Assembly (NCBI GenBank): GCA_029379385.1
Contig: CM055612.1
Span: forward strand, 17,918,001-17,982,000
From: Quillaja saponaria
Lineage: Eukaryota; Streptophyta; Magnoliopsida; Fabales; Quillajaceae
DNA: 64,000 nt
Reading direction: 5' to 3'
Shown here: piece after piece, positions 39,440-51,250 of the stretch
Layout of the letters: each line of letters opens with the position of its first letter
Numbering within the stretch: position 1 is the stretch's first letter
The notes under the pieces: model-generated
What the model was told of the DNA's origin: nothing
The model's input: only the letters and a program-made list of their open reading frames with translations
Databases searched by the model: none
Made by a program: the position numbers and the translations under genes

Positions 39440-42400
39440 ACTTCCAAACCATGAAACTTTCTGTTACCATTCTAACTAATTGGTACTTCTTGATGTCAGG
39501 GGAAACCTTATATATCCACACCTATGAAGCCAATCATCCTCATATTTCTACACCTAAGAGGATCAATCAGCATGAAGAGCATATGAAGGGTGGTCTACGA
39601 TATCCATTTCCCTTATTTTTGGTTACGTCGTACAACCATTATAGGATATGTTCTACTTAAATCTTTTCAAATGCCACGGGATTTCTCATTTGGCATATTG
39701 GAGTATGCATTAAGCTGGAGATCCCGACCTTAATAGTTGTATTTAGGAACTTATTTAAGGTAAAGAGGACCCAAAGAAACCATATATACTTTGTAGGTTA
39801 GTTTAACATCTTTATGGATGAGTCTGACAACAAAAAAGGTTGGAAAACCTTACACTTTTTCTTGGAGCCTGTACAACCATGTAGACTTAAGTTTGGCTAG
39901 GGTAAATTAAGAATTAGCTTTAAATACAAACTTATTCTAGACCTTATCCGAGTGACATATTTGAATAAAATTAAGGTGCTTACTATGAAACAAAATGAGG
40001 ACAGGAAGTTCAAACTCGACTTCTACCACAATAGCCCTCAAATCCTGGTGTGTAAGCTTTGCCATGAAGATTATAGTTGACTTCCTCCCATTGGAAACCT
40101 GTATGTTCACCTTTGGCTATGATCCTGAACTTTTAACTATAACTTAAGTTTACATTATTACCCGTGCAGATATGGCATTTAGCCGGTAATAACTCTTGGA
40201 AATAGAGTTATTTACATCATTTTACTTATATTAAATTAGCTATGTTCTAAATTTTTAGTTGGTTTTTGCATGCTTTTTAGTCAATTCTTAGTTAAGTCCT
40301 TATTATATTAGGAAGTTGAATCATAGTTGATTTTGGCTAAGATTTAGGTGTTTTATAAGACTTCTAATATATATTAACCTAGTTTATGTGTTTTGAAGGT
40401 CTAATGCTTAAAGGAGTCCTATTAGAGTCAAATTGGAGGTGAATTTGGGATCAATATTGCAAAACAACATGTTGTTGCCAGAATCCTCAGCGCTGAGGTG
40501 CTAGGGGCAAAGCTAAAACGCCTAGGACATGGACGCTACGACGCCAATGCCATTGTTAAACTCCCGTGTTATTAATTTTTCACACCTACTTAAACATCGC
40601 AGCACCAGGGCTTAAGGGTCGCATTGCTAGCCCAATAAACAGTCCAAATTGAACTCAAATTCATGGTTTTAAAGCCTATAAAAGAGGGATTAGCTTTGGG
40701 ACTCATAACACACAATTAGCTAAGTTTTTTTAGAGTATTAGAGCTTGTCATGGGTGCAAAGAAGCAAGAGGAGGAAGGAACTTTCAAGCTTAAAGACCGA
40801 CGACCTTCATAACTTTTCTCTTTCTATTCTTTCTTTACTTTTATTGTATTCCTTTAATGTTTAACTTTGTTGAATCCATGTTTACAGTAAGTAGCATTGA
40901 GTAGTTTCCTTTTTAGAATTGCAATTAGAAGTTAACATGTAGCTTTTCATTGTTTTATTTATGAATTGCTTAGGTTTGGCATATGATTATTTAGTTCATT
41001 CTATACTTCATGCTTCTAATTGAGTAGCCATCTTTTGTAACTAATTAAGAAACTTAAAAAAGCTTTGAAAAGTAATTTTTGTTTAGCCTTGAATGAATTA
41101 GCACTTGATTAAACTCATACACATGTTGTTGAGTTTGATTTGTGTATAGGATATGAATACACTTATGCCTTGTGTAGCCAATTTAGGTTTAATCTTAATG
41201 AGTCTTGTTTAACTTAATTCACATAGAAATATAGTAAATTGGTTAAGTGAGATATTATTATGAAGGATAGAAATATGCTTATAATTGATTAAGAACCATA
41301 GGTTAATAATTCTTTATCATAACTAAGCAAGATAAGATAATAATATTTGCTTTTAGTTTACAATTAGTTTACAATCAATTCAAAACTCAACTATTTGAAT
41401 TTAGTACTTAAAATAATATTTGCAAAACTCCTTGTGAGAACGATCTCTACTTTATTCACTGTATTACTTGAGGACAATATGTGCGATTGCATTAGTAAAA
41501 TTAGTGTCATTGGGATCTCAACCTGGAAAACCTAGAGGCCCAAAAGCTAAAGTGGTTAGAGACTACACCCTCAATAACCCTCCATCCAACCAAGAAGTAG
41601 ATAGCCTATAGGAATCAATCCAGGGTGACAATGACGAAGGCCCGGACAATCTCCGCTTGCCCAAAATCTCGTCCAATAAGTTGTCGGGTTTCTGACTTAA
41701 GGTTTTATTTGTTGACATAGCTATGCCTTGCCCATGGGTGGTATGCTCCCAATTAATAAGCAAGAGATTAACTTTATTCTGTTGGAAGAATGCTTCACTA
41801 TTGGCTTGAACTCCATTATACAGGTCCCTAATAAACTGCATTACTTCATTACTCTAGAGCCCTATACTTGTGATAACATTTCGTATCTCACATGGCATCC
41901 AATATATGGTGAGCCTTTATGAATACTTCTAAGAGTGATCAAACAAGGAAATGGTGACCAAAGGCAAGACAAGGTCTATCCAAACCCAAATTGACAAGCT
42001 AAAAGCCACTTAAATATCTATCATAATGAAAATATCATTGCCTAGAGGTTGGCGGCCAGTGACAGCCTTAAGATAAAGCAATATGAATCTCTCCTAAGGA
42101 TGATGAGGCTTGAGCTTTTGAGGAGAAGTCCTAAGCAAATGACTTGGCAAAAAAACTTCAAATATTTGAGGAGGCATCGGCAATAACGCTGAAAGCTAAC
42201 AAAGAGGTTGCCTAGGCAACAATCAAGAAATTCAAATGTGTAAATGAATGCAAGAAATGGCTACAAAAAGAGTTGGTTGAGTCATTTGATAAGGGGTGGA
42301 TCTTTATTCCAGATAAAATCAATGCTAAGTACCTTGACCCGGCTCTAAACATGGCAAAGCTAAGAAGTTTTTATTGGTGTAATTGGGATGGTTTCATACT

Positions 42401-42470
42401 GGGGGACATCAAAATTGACCAATTTAATTGTTGTCTGGTTTATACCTGCAATGTTTCCCATCATTAGTTC
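39440..42470 (+). pseudogene. Antisense ORF of the Tat element (Transposase_28-like)
   Basis: At 39451-39990 the translated pieces contain GGLRYPFPLFLVTSYNHYRI, WHIGVCIKLEIPTLIVVFRN and KKGWKTLHFFLEP, in the order typical of the putative gypsy-type transposon domain. After an inserted solo LTR (about 40150-41513) the frame resumes with PRGPKAKVVRDYTLNNPPSN. It ends (about 42120-42470) with a charged, coiled-coil-like region (ANKEVA, KKWLQKELVESFDKGW). Stops and frameshifts interrupt it throughout. The function of this ORF in intact relatives is unknown. Confidence 0.7.
40150..41513 (+). mobile_element. Solo LTR nested in the antisense ORF
   Basis: About 1.36 kb interrupts the antisense ORF. 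It opens near TACATTATTACCCGTGC and GGTAATAACTCTTGGAAATA. It has a TATAAAAG box (40677-40684) and closes with AAACTCCTTGTGAGAACGAT followed by CTCTACTTTATTCACTGTATT and a TGTCA end, a combination common to large plant gypsy LTRs. No PBS or internal domain follows, so it is solo. The target duplication could not be fixed. Confidence 0.65.
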
Positions 42471-42709
42471 CCCGTTTAGAATAATTTATAATTTCTGTCA
42501 TGAGTTGCACTTCCTTTTTTTTGGTGTGGTTGTATGCCAGGATGTTTTTTCGTAGCCAATGCCCCAACTTGAACAATTTTATATTCTTCATAATGAATGT
42601 TTTTATTCATCCTCTTCAATCAAGCTTATAACTTGTGAATCTTTTCACTAATTGTATCGTATTTTGAATTTTTCTTAGTAAGAATGTTGCTTGCTACGAT
42701 CCACAAAAA

Positions 42710-42960
42710 GGTGACCTGAAAAAGTTAACTTGAACCTTTTTCAATAAAGAGGCGCTCTAAAAAGATCAACTTCAACTCTTTTCAGTAGAAAGGCGACTTG
42801 ATAATGTTGACTTGAACCTTTTTTCAATAGAGAAGTGACCTGAAAAACTTAAACCCTCTTCAATAGAAAGGCAACTTGAACTCTCTTCATTAAAGATTTG
42901 ACCTAAAGAGTTTTACTTGAACCCTCTTCAATTGAGAGGTGACCTTGAAAGGTTGATTTT
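42710..42960. repeat. Tandem repeat block between pol and antisense ORF
   Basis: About seven imperfect units of 28-42 bp, consensus around GGYGACCTGAAAARGTT then ACTTGAACCYTTTTCAATAG, start near 42710, 42751, 42792, 42834, 42870, 42898 and 42937. They sit between integrase and the antisense ORF, the hypervariable 3' untranslated zone in which Tat/Ogre elements are known to grow tandem arrays. Confidence 0.75.
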
Positions 42961-43199
42961 GTAAATAGTGTTCAGAGTATTCATTCAAAGGAGAAGTGCT
43001 CGTGACTTTATTAGAAAACTGTTGATACGGACCTACTTTCCGGGTCTTAATGCCTAAAAAGGCTACACATGACTACTGATAGTGTTTGTTTAAACCTTGA
43101 GTATTCCAGTTACTGGGGAGAAGTCATCCATATTTATTGTGTAACTTGTAAGTACCCTATTTGAGGACTTCAAAAATCTGAGAAGGTTCCTACCATTCT

Positions 43200-44200
43200 T
43201 TTTTTAGGTTATCGTCTAGGTGATTAACGTATTTGAAGTGATCCAGGTGCATTACTAACTCTCTATTTGAAAGAATGATTCTCAGACTCTAGTATTAAAC
43301 GAGCCGCCATGCATTAGTACAACCCTGGCCTGAAATGAGCCTTTTTTCCTAACCTCTTCCAACAAATCCATGTTAGACCACATGCCTTCTTGATTTTATA
43401 TTATAATGAAGGATTCAATTCTCAGGAATGGTATGTCATTCTCAATTAGGATAATAGCCCCCGACCTAAAAACAAGATTGAAAAGGTGTCCCAATTGTCT
43501 TTTTCCATGCCGTTGTTCGATAAGACCACAAGTATTTAGAGCTTGTCCTTCTAATCCATCTTCTCATGCTTCACCTTCATTTTCAACCCTTCCATGAGAG
43601 CACGGTTTGTGACCTCCACTTTACCATTACACTGGGGGTAGCTTACTAAGGAGAACCTAATATTGAGTTCGAGTTCCTGACACTAATTTCCAATAGGATC
43701 ATAATCAAACAATTTGCCTCTTAGTGATGACATGTGCTATCCTAAACCTGCATTTTATTTTTTCAAAGAAATTTCTAAACAACTTTTGCCAAGTTGCAAA
43801 TGGGTTCAATTTTCACCCACTTAGTAAAATAGTCCACCATAACGAATATTGACTTTTTTTCCTTTTCCTTCATTCTTCTTTAGGAAGGGTCAAAGTAAAT
43901 CTAAGCCCTAGACTACTAAAGGTCAAAGGTTGTCGATAGATGTTATGCGCGTAGCTGGATTTCAAGGTACCATTTTCAACCTCTAACAACTTGCACACTT
44001 TTTCACCGAGTCCTTAGCATCATTAGACAAAATTGGCCAATAATAGCCTACCCTTAATATTTCTGAGCTAATGCCCGAGCTCCAATGTGTGACCCGTGAC
44101 CCATATATTCCATTGTGAACCTCTTCCAGAACATACTTCATTTCTAATTGGTGCAAGCATCACAAGTAAGGTAAAGTGTAAGACCTACAATATATAATGT
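43200..44200 (-). pseudogene. Tat integrase remnant
   Basis: On the minus strand, 44170-43980 reads an integrase zinc-finger-like segment with GYYWPILSNDAKD and a CASC-type end. 43880-43750 reads VDYFTKWVEIEPI of the catalytic core. 43600-43330 reads the C-terminal region with FRSGAIILIENDIPFLRIES and MDLLEEVRKKA. Stops are frequent and one zinc-finger His appears lost. Confidence 0.82.
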
Positions 44201-44549
44201 CATTCATGATTGCTTATCAAGCTGCCCGCCAGAAGTCATCCTATCATAGGCCTCTTCTACAGGCACCTATCTTGAGGTAAGATATTTCAAGATGGCTGTC
44301 AACCATGAGGTATCCTAGTTATTCAGACTCAGAATATTTGTTTCTTTATAATTGATCCTTTTACTACCTAGATGTGGATTGTCCTATCATTCACTAATCT
44401 CTTATTTTCTGTAAGTTTGGATAGAGCATATGCCTTTCTATTTCTTCCCAAGGTATGTAACAGATGGTGATATCCTCATACGAACTTTATAACTACTAAG
44501 TTTTTTTCAAGGTATTTAAGCATTGACAACACTATGGTTTTGAAATCAC

Positions 44550-45735
44550 CCTTTATCTAATTGACCTCTAATTGGAAACCACTGAAAACAAGCAAGACCT
44601 TGAACCTCGTAGCTTATGCAAGTTTGATTCTAATGAAAAGGACCTAATATTTGGTGACATTGTTTAAGGCCAGGAAATCAAGGTGGCCAACACATTGAGC
44701 CACCAGGCCGTCTAGTTCTTCCAAAATCAATCCTGCACCACTTCCATGTTTATTTGAAGACTTGTCTACATACATAATCTATTTGACCCTATTCGTGCCC
44801 TACTACATCTCTTTCACCTTGGGTTCAGAATTTGTTTCGATTTACATGTTTGTACATTCTACCATAAATCAACCAGAGCTTAAGCCTTGATGTCCACCCT
44901 TAGTAAATACCGAATGTCAAACTTTTTTAGTTGTATAAAGTATTGGACTTATCTCCCCGTAGTCTCAGGCTTGTGGAGAACTTTTCAGAGTGGCTAGTCA
45001 GTCCAGACTTTAATTGTGTGAACTTGGAAATACAATCAGAGCATTTTAATAGAAATTTGTATAACAAAGGTTACTTTTTCAATGTGTGGATAGCGGTTCT
45101 CGGGTCCTTAAAGGATACGGCTGAAGTAATAGACTGGCAATTGGGCGCTACCTTATTCTCTTACCAAAACCGAGCTCATGACTACTAGAGATACACCTAG
45201 ATAAAATTAAAGGATTTCCTTTTCCCCTGGGACATGATTTCCTATAATCAAATAAAAAAATATGTAGCTCTCCAACTTTTGGAAAGACATTTCCCACTCT
45301 TCGATCAAGCTAAAGGTTTTCTTTAAATTATTAAGTAAGAAAAGCAATTGTCGACCGACTTGGACATGAATCTAGCTAAGGCAACCGCCTAACCCAACAG
45401 CTTCTACAACTCTTTGATCTTGTTTAGGCTCTACATTCGTACTATAGCTTCAATTTACTATAAAATCCAAGAACTTACCAATAGGGACTCCAAATGTGCA
45501 TTTGGTAGGATATAACTCCATGTTATATTGATTGAGGACTTCAAAGGCCTCTAGGATATCACTTACATGATTGTCAACAATAGTGCTTTTGACCAATATA
45601 TCGTCTACGTAGACCTCTTTATCTAGCCCGATCTATTCCTTGAATATTTTGTTTTAAAACATCTTATAAGTAGCCCGGTATTCTTCAACCCAAATGACAT
45701 TACCTTGTAATAGGAAATCCCTTCTTTCTGACCCC
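44550..45735 (-). pseudogene. Tat reverse transcriptase and RNase H remnant
   Basis: Minus-strand 45735-45590 reads FGLKNTGATYKMF and EVYVDDILVKST, the conserved MPFGL and YVDD blocks of gypsy RT. RNase H-like sequence follows at about 45190-44550, with RVDIKAQALVDL and a decayed YVDGSS-like segment near 44770. No continuous frame remains. Confidence 0.82.
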
Positions 45736-45888
45736 AAAATTAGCAATGTCCATTCTAATAACTAGTGCATCCATATGAGTGGTTTCCACCCTGACCAAGT
45801 CATCACCTAAGAACTAGATCACCTCGGTTATTCTTTCAGCCTTAGGTCTCTTACCAACCTTATTTATTACTAAAGGTAGGGATGACTA
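45736..45888 (-). pseudogene. Tat protease N-terminal remnant, joined directly to RT
   Basis: Minus-strand 45885-45740 reads AERITEVI-LGDDLVRVETT and HMDALVIRMDIANF, the start of the retropepsin domain. The next residues already belong to the RT block FGLKNTGA, so the protease active site and the N-terminal half of RT have been deleted. Confidence 0.65.
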
Positions 45889-46870
45889 TTCGCTTGGGTC
45901 AATCAGTTTTTGATATTTTTTCAACTACCTGACTCTATTTATTCCTTGAAATGTTCATCAATTGAAAAACCCAAAATTTCAGTTGTCTAAAGTTTCAAAC
46001 CGTCACATTTTTACTCTTTTACAGTTAGTTTGGTCGGTTGTCGATTATTCGTTGAACACAACAGAAACCCCCAAATTTGAAGTCTAAAATTCAAGCAAAG
46101 AGTGAAAAAGAGAATAACTAAACAAGATCAAGAACTGAATTTAATAATTATTCGTAAGTTGAGAAATACAATTTAAATAAAACAAATTTTTTGACAAATC
46201 TAAAAAAATATTGATGATAGAGAGTTGAGCGTTGATGATAGAGAGTTGAGCGTTGCCTGATCTTGGTTTTTCTGTTCATCCAAGAGCGTAACCAATCTAT
46301 GATTTTATTTTCATTAAGGCCGACAAATAAAGGAAAGAGATTAAGCTTTATAGAGAGAGATGAGATATAATTGTTTTGTAGTCTTGTAGAACAAGAGAGA
46401 GGCTGAGAACTCACTATAATTTGTGGTTCTTTCTCTTTTTAGAGGCTGCTTTCTTTCTGGCTACTACAAATGTGTAAGAGATGGAAGGGTTAGTGAGTTT
46501 AAGAATTTTTAGTTTGATTTCACTAAGTAGACAATGGGCTGAGAGTTTGGGACTTAGTAAAAAAATTAAGGCATGCTTATTTTAATTGGGCTTAGTGGAA
46601 CTTAAAATATTAATTAAGAGTTAGAAATTAGGCTCTATTTTGATCAAGTTGGGCACTTTTTTATGCTCAGCACTAACTGAAAGGTGGCAAGCATATTTAT
46701 TCATGGAAGAAGATGTCTCTCCACCGAATGAAAGTCTCCACTAATCGTGTAGATTATCCCATTGTTTTCTCTTTATGATGACTTGTTAGGTCATCTTTCT
46801 TATTTTCTCCTTGGGTTGGTTTTGTCACCACACCTCTCTAGCTATGACTTTTCTACCCCTTTTTTCTCTC
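45889..46870. mobile_element. Probable DNA transposon (hAT-like MITE) nested between gag and protease
   Basis: About 1 kb of non-retroviral, AT-rich sequence separates the gag and protease remnants. Its left edge, GTAGGGATGACTATTCGCTT, resembles a common terminal motif of plant hAT MITEs. No matching right terminal repeat was found, so the boundaries are those of the host pol frame. Confidence 0.35.
46211..46252. repeat. 21-bp perfect tandem duplication
   Basis: TTGATGATAGAGAGTTGAGC plus G occurs twice head to tail (46211-46231 and 46232-46252) inside the nested insert. Confidence 0.9.
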
Positions 46871-46879
46871 ATTTCTCTG

Positions 46880-48080
46880 CTTGTGAGAGTCTTCAATACA
46901 CCTGGGCTAATTTGGGATGCTCATTAAGGTGACATCCCTTATCAAGAGCTTCAATTTCTTCTCTTAGGTTCCAACAGTCACCGGTGTTATGTTTGTGTCC
47001 TCTATGGAGTGTAAAATACCTGCCTTGAATTCCTTGCCCTTTGTTCAAGGTGGTGAATTTAGCAGGTCCTTTTTCTCAATTAACATTAGGATCGGGGAAG
47101 AAGACCTATTCAACTGCTAGTATCCATCTAGGCCAAGCTTAGAGGTAGAGCTCGGTCTTCTACTTGCCTAGCACCCATGGACAGCATCAAAGTTTGGTAG
47201 TTCAAGAGATTGCGCTCTCTTGGGAAGAGCCTTTCCAAGGTCAAGTAGTGCCTTTTCATCTTCTTCCTTGGTACATATACTTCTCAACCAAACTAATCAA
47301 TTCAATGAGGAAGCCTTTGGTCTTTTTGTTAAGATCATAGCAGAACTGTGATTTCCTTAAACCTGTCTTAAGAGTGATCATGATAACTCGGAGATTAGCA
47401 TCTCCTACCTAATACAGCGTCAGTTAACCTGGACGTGTACTTCTTCAATGACTCTCCCCCTTGCTTGATGGCCAAGAGGTTGGTGGTGTCTTTCTTGTGC
47501 ATTTAGTTTGTCACAAAGTGCCTTTTGAATTGGTTAACTAATTACTTAAAGCTAGCTACAAAGTTAGTCTTAAGTTGGGCAAACCAGATTCGAGTTGTCT
47601 TAATGTGGATGTGAAGGCTTTGCACATTACATGATCTAGAATTTTGTGCAATAGCTTGAGCAACTCAAATCCTGTCACAAACTCATCTAGGTCGGCCATC
47701 CCATTAAACTATTCTAATTGGGAAAATATCACCTCGGGTTGTATTTGGTTTTTTGTGACCACGGGCAATAATAGGTGACTCCTAGAAGCTACCATATAGT
47801 TGTTGTCTTATGGCATTCAATCACTATCTTGCCCCTCTTATGCATCCTAACAATGACGTTGTTCCCAACTTAGGAGTTTTTGGGAATGGGACTACAACCC
47901 TATCCTTAGTTAGACAATTGATTCATTTGGTATGGACATATAGTCGCCGCCCTGGTCGTCTCCCTCAAAGAGCACCCGACCTAGAGGAAGAAAGTTGGAG
48001 GGTCTTTATGTTCCTTCCTTGTACCTGGTGTGAGGCAAAAAGGAATCAATTTTATTTAAGAAGGCTTAAATAGCTTTCAT
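46880..48080 (-). pseudogene. Tat gag remnant
   Basis: On the minus strand the frame opens near 48080 (MMKAI). It later shows LVNQFKRHF and KKDTTNLLAIKQGGESLKKY of the capsid-like region (about 47540-47430). It ends with a histidine/cysteine patch, RGHKHNTGDCWNLREEIEAL (about 47010-46940), typical of Tat gag C-termini. Several stops and frame changes break it. Confidence 0.75.
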
Positions 48081-48271
48081 CATGACTTGGAATTGTTGTT
48101 GTGTGACCGAGGTGTGTCAGGTATGGGTGAGGGATCCCAGGTGTCAAGGTTCAGGGTCCCTTTACCCAAACAGTCTCATCTTAAGTTATGAGTCTCTTTG
48201 CCAGCATATAAAGTCATGAAATTTGGATCGATTGTGATCGGTAGTTTAATACTATTAAACTAGGTAGTTTC

Positions 48272-48287
48272 CTGCAGATGGCGCTAA
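48272..48287 (-). promoter_or_regulatory. Tat primer-binding site
   Basis: On the minus strand TTAGCGCCATCTGCAG immediately follows the LTR end, close to the TTGGCGCC-GTCTG type leader of gypsy Tat elements. It fixes the element's direction. Confidence 0.65.
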
Positions 48288-48640
48288 TGTTACGATGAGA
48301 ATTGTCCAAATCCAGGTGTTAAGGTTGAGTTCCAGCTAGTGTTAAGGTTGAGTTCCAGCTAGCGTCAAGGTTGACTTGCAAAGGACAAAAATAAAGGTTT
48401 GAGGTGAGCTCCACTGGTCCTCCAGCAACAAGAGAGAGAGAGAGAGAGATAGAATATAAACTATAAGGTAAAGAGTAAAGTAAATATGATACCTCATTTG
48501 GGGTTTTTGAACCTTATATTTATAGGGGCCTTTAACCAGTAAGAATGTTCCATGCGTGTCCTTTTCAAGACCCTTCAAAAGATAGTCATCGTCACATGGC
48601 GCTCTGCAATTGGTTTACCACCTTTCTATCAATGCTCAAG
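48288..48640 (-). repeat. Tat element 5' LTR (right, truncated)
   Basis: On the plus strand it starts TGTTACGATGAG and matches the left LTR (shared AAGGTTGA-TTCCAG, AAAGAGTAAAGTA, TCACATGGCGCTCTGCAATT). A CTATAAATATAAGG box on the minus strand (about 48511-48524) is a good TATA signal for element transcription. A short GA repeat (about 48432-48448) and a repeated AGGTTGAGTTCCAGCTAG unit are specific to this copy. Similarity stops near 48640. Confidence 0.78.
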
Positions 48641-51090
48641 TTGGGTTTCAATTTTGGATGGGTGAGTATCATAATGGAGCTAATTTCCATTGTCACTTAT
48701 GTAATTTTGTTCTCTGGTGAAAACTTTGATTATTTCAAACCAAAAAAAAGCCTTTGTGGATGGCCTATTTCTTTCTTTCCCTATCTGTTTCTAATTGTGC
48801 AGAAGCTAAAACATCCAACTAGTTGCATGGACTAAAAATCTCCTTAAGATGCCTTTCAATTTTTAATTTATTATTCACTACTAACCTTATATTTTTCTAC
48901 AAAACAAATGACCAAGAGAGTGACATTATACTAACTATTTTAAAGTAGTATGAATCGGCTCGTGGTGGAATAAGGTATTGTAAGTAGTGGCAATTGAACC
49001 AAAGTTGTACAATGTCTTATCTTTTATTTGCCATTGCCTTTGGCACATATAGAATGCTCGAAATGAAAAAATATCTGCAAAAAAACTTTGGCTCCCATAA
49101 AAGATTACGTCGAAGTCAATATATGAATGAATAACTAGTAGTTTTGAATCATTGAATTCTTAGAGCATAGATTATTTACTCAAAAATGGATTCAAGTGAA
49201 CAAAAATGAGTAGTTAAGCCTTATAGGATCATATAGTTTTGCCACGTTGATCAAAAATGAAAAAATCATCAAAATTCCAATTCCACATAATAAGAAAGTA
49301 CAAACTATTCTTATATAGTAAATCAAACTTAGCATGAATTATTTTTAATTTGTTATGTGGAATTGAACCATTTTAAGTGATGATTCATGAAGATCTACTA
49401 TAATATCTTCTAATGAAGATACGATAGAGGAAAATCTTGTTAAATATCATAAAACACAAGCTTTAGCAAATTACTAGGGGGTAAAAATAGAAAAAAAATT
49501 GATCCTTTACATATTTTATGTTTTTATTATGAATGTAAAAGTTAATATCATAATATTCTATCTCTTTCTCTGACATGGATGAGGAAGCTCTGGTGGTTGT
49601 GAATATAAATTTTAGGAATGTAAATAAGATATTCTAAATATTATTTAATAACATGACAGTAAATCAACATGGAACTATAATATCACAACTCACTAATCTA
49701 AGACTTAGAATTTAAAGACACGTACATCTGCCTAAGAACATGATGTCATGTTAGTAGCTTCTTAAAAGTGATTGCCTCAGTTTCTTGACATAATTGCAAG
49801 GAATTAGTTGAATTAGTTGAAAAAAAGAATGATTTTTGGGGTATTTTAAATTTGGCAATAAGTCACTTAAGAAAGCAAATTTACACCTAGCTAGTGAAAT
49901 ATGTTGATCCCTTATCAAGACACTGAACATCATTGGTTGCTCTATCCCTATATATAAAAATGATATCACCAAAATATTAAGGATTTGTTACGGAAGTGTT
50001 ATGATTGACCTTAATGAATTGATCGAAGATTTGGACATATATTGTGCAAACTACAATCTTGGTTATAGAAACTCCAGTCTACTTAAATTAGCAACGGTCC
50101 TCTTGGATATTAACATATCTACATATAAGTATAATGTGAAGTTTGCTATTTTTGTAGTATGAGTTTTGCTTTCTCTTACTACGTGCAACATCAGGTCTAA
50201 GAACTGTGTTCATATTATTTGTTGATCGAAAAAATTAGACAAAAATTAGACCACTTACACCTTTAATTACTTAACATAAAGTGTCAAAATATACAAAGTC
50301 TCTAATACAACTATATTAATGGATGTATATGCTTCTTAATGGTAACCTTTTAATTTAGAAAAAAAAAATTATTATTATCATTATTTACTCATGATGATAA
50401 TAGTATATAAATACATTAAACATAAATACAAATTTTTTGTTTATTTTCCTACAAAAAAAAAATATATATATGTTTTAGACTTGTTGAAATTATTTTAACT
50501 TTTCTTGCAATTGATACATTTTGATAACATTGCAATTAATAGTAAGTTTGCCCCAAATAATGTCTAACCATTTACGAAGCACTATATTGGAAGGAGTCAT
50601 AGTTGAAAGTTTTTGCTAAACAATTACACTTAGTGAGTGGGGTAAAGAATAATTTGGTTACTAAACATATATATGTATTCATTTGTTAAAATATAGTGTT
50701 ATAATAAATTAAGTGGTAATTAAATATATATTTAGTGAAACATGTTATTTTAAATAGGTTTCGCCTAAACTAAAGGCACCAACACAACCAAAAACAAATT
50801 TTTATAGTTAGTATGCACGTAATATGTGCTTTGAATATCATAACGTTAATATGTAGGCCAATAATGACATAAGTTACTAACAGGTTTTTTTAAAATTTAT
50901 GTTATTAAGGAAATAGTGACTAAGTTAAGGGCAGTAAAGAATACAGTGACAGAAAAAATAATTACTTGAGGCACTAGACAAATCGCTAATAAAATCTAAA
51001 GATAGTGTCCTTCCAAAAAAAGAAAATTATCAAAATCCTTCAAAACTTTTGGCCATAACACTATAATATAGACAGACTAAATACCAGAAA
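48641..51090. other. AT-rich intergenic sequence with a possible LINE fragment
   Basis: No gene is supported. At about 49010-49140 a conceptual translation, WHI-NARNEKI followed by KKLWLP, resembles the tail of LINE-type retrotransposon polyproteins, but it is very short. The rest is AT-rich and featureless, with microsatellite-like ATT/ATG runs at 50365-50410 and an AT stretch at 50460-50475. Confidence 0.35.
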
Positions 51091-51099
51091 GGGAAGACA

Positions 51100-51250
51100 C
51101 CTGCAAAGTCTTTATTTGTGGATTTATTATTTGAAGATTTGTATAGCAAAAAGGTTGTCCAACATGAGAAGTTTAATTACTTTGTTAAAAAAATTGAGCT
51201 TGGTGTGATGGACATATTACCTTGCAGCGATGGTCTTCCTAAATCAAGTT
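51100..51250 (+). pseudogene. Short open segment of unknown origin
   Basis: A stop-free stretch reads LFVDLLFEDLYSKKVVQHEK and FNYFVKKIELGVMDILPC. It is protein-like in composition, with no family recognised. It could be an upstream exon of the ULP1-like fragment that follows, but nothing links them directly. Confidence 0.2.

Larger units (their letters stand above)
38312..48640 (-). mobile_element. Ty3/gypsy retrotransposon relic, Tat/Retand type, with antisense ORF
   Basis: Two related LTRs lie in direct orientation, one starting TGTTACGACATGAATTATCT at 38312 and one starting TGTTACGATGAGAATTGTCC at 48288. Between them, on the minus strand, are gag, protease, RT, RNase H and integrase in gypsy order. 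A plus-strand ORF of the putative-gypsy-transposon (Transposase_28) family lies between integrase and the 3' LTR. Pol followed by a block of tandem repeats and an antisense ORF is the architecture reported for Tat/Retand elements. Everything is full of stops, a piece between protease and RT is deleted, and two other elements are nested inside. The right LTR is cut short or diverges near 48640. Confidence 0.85.
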
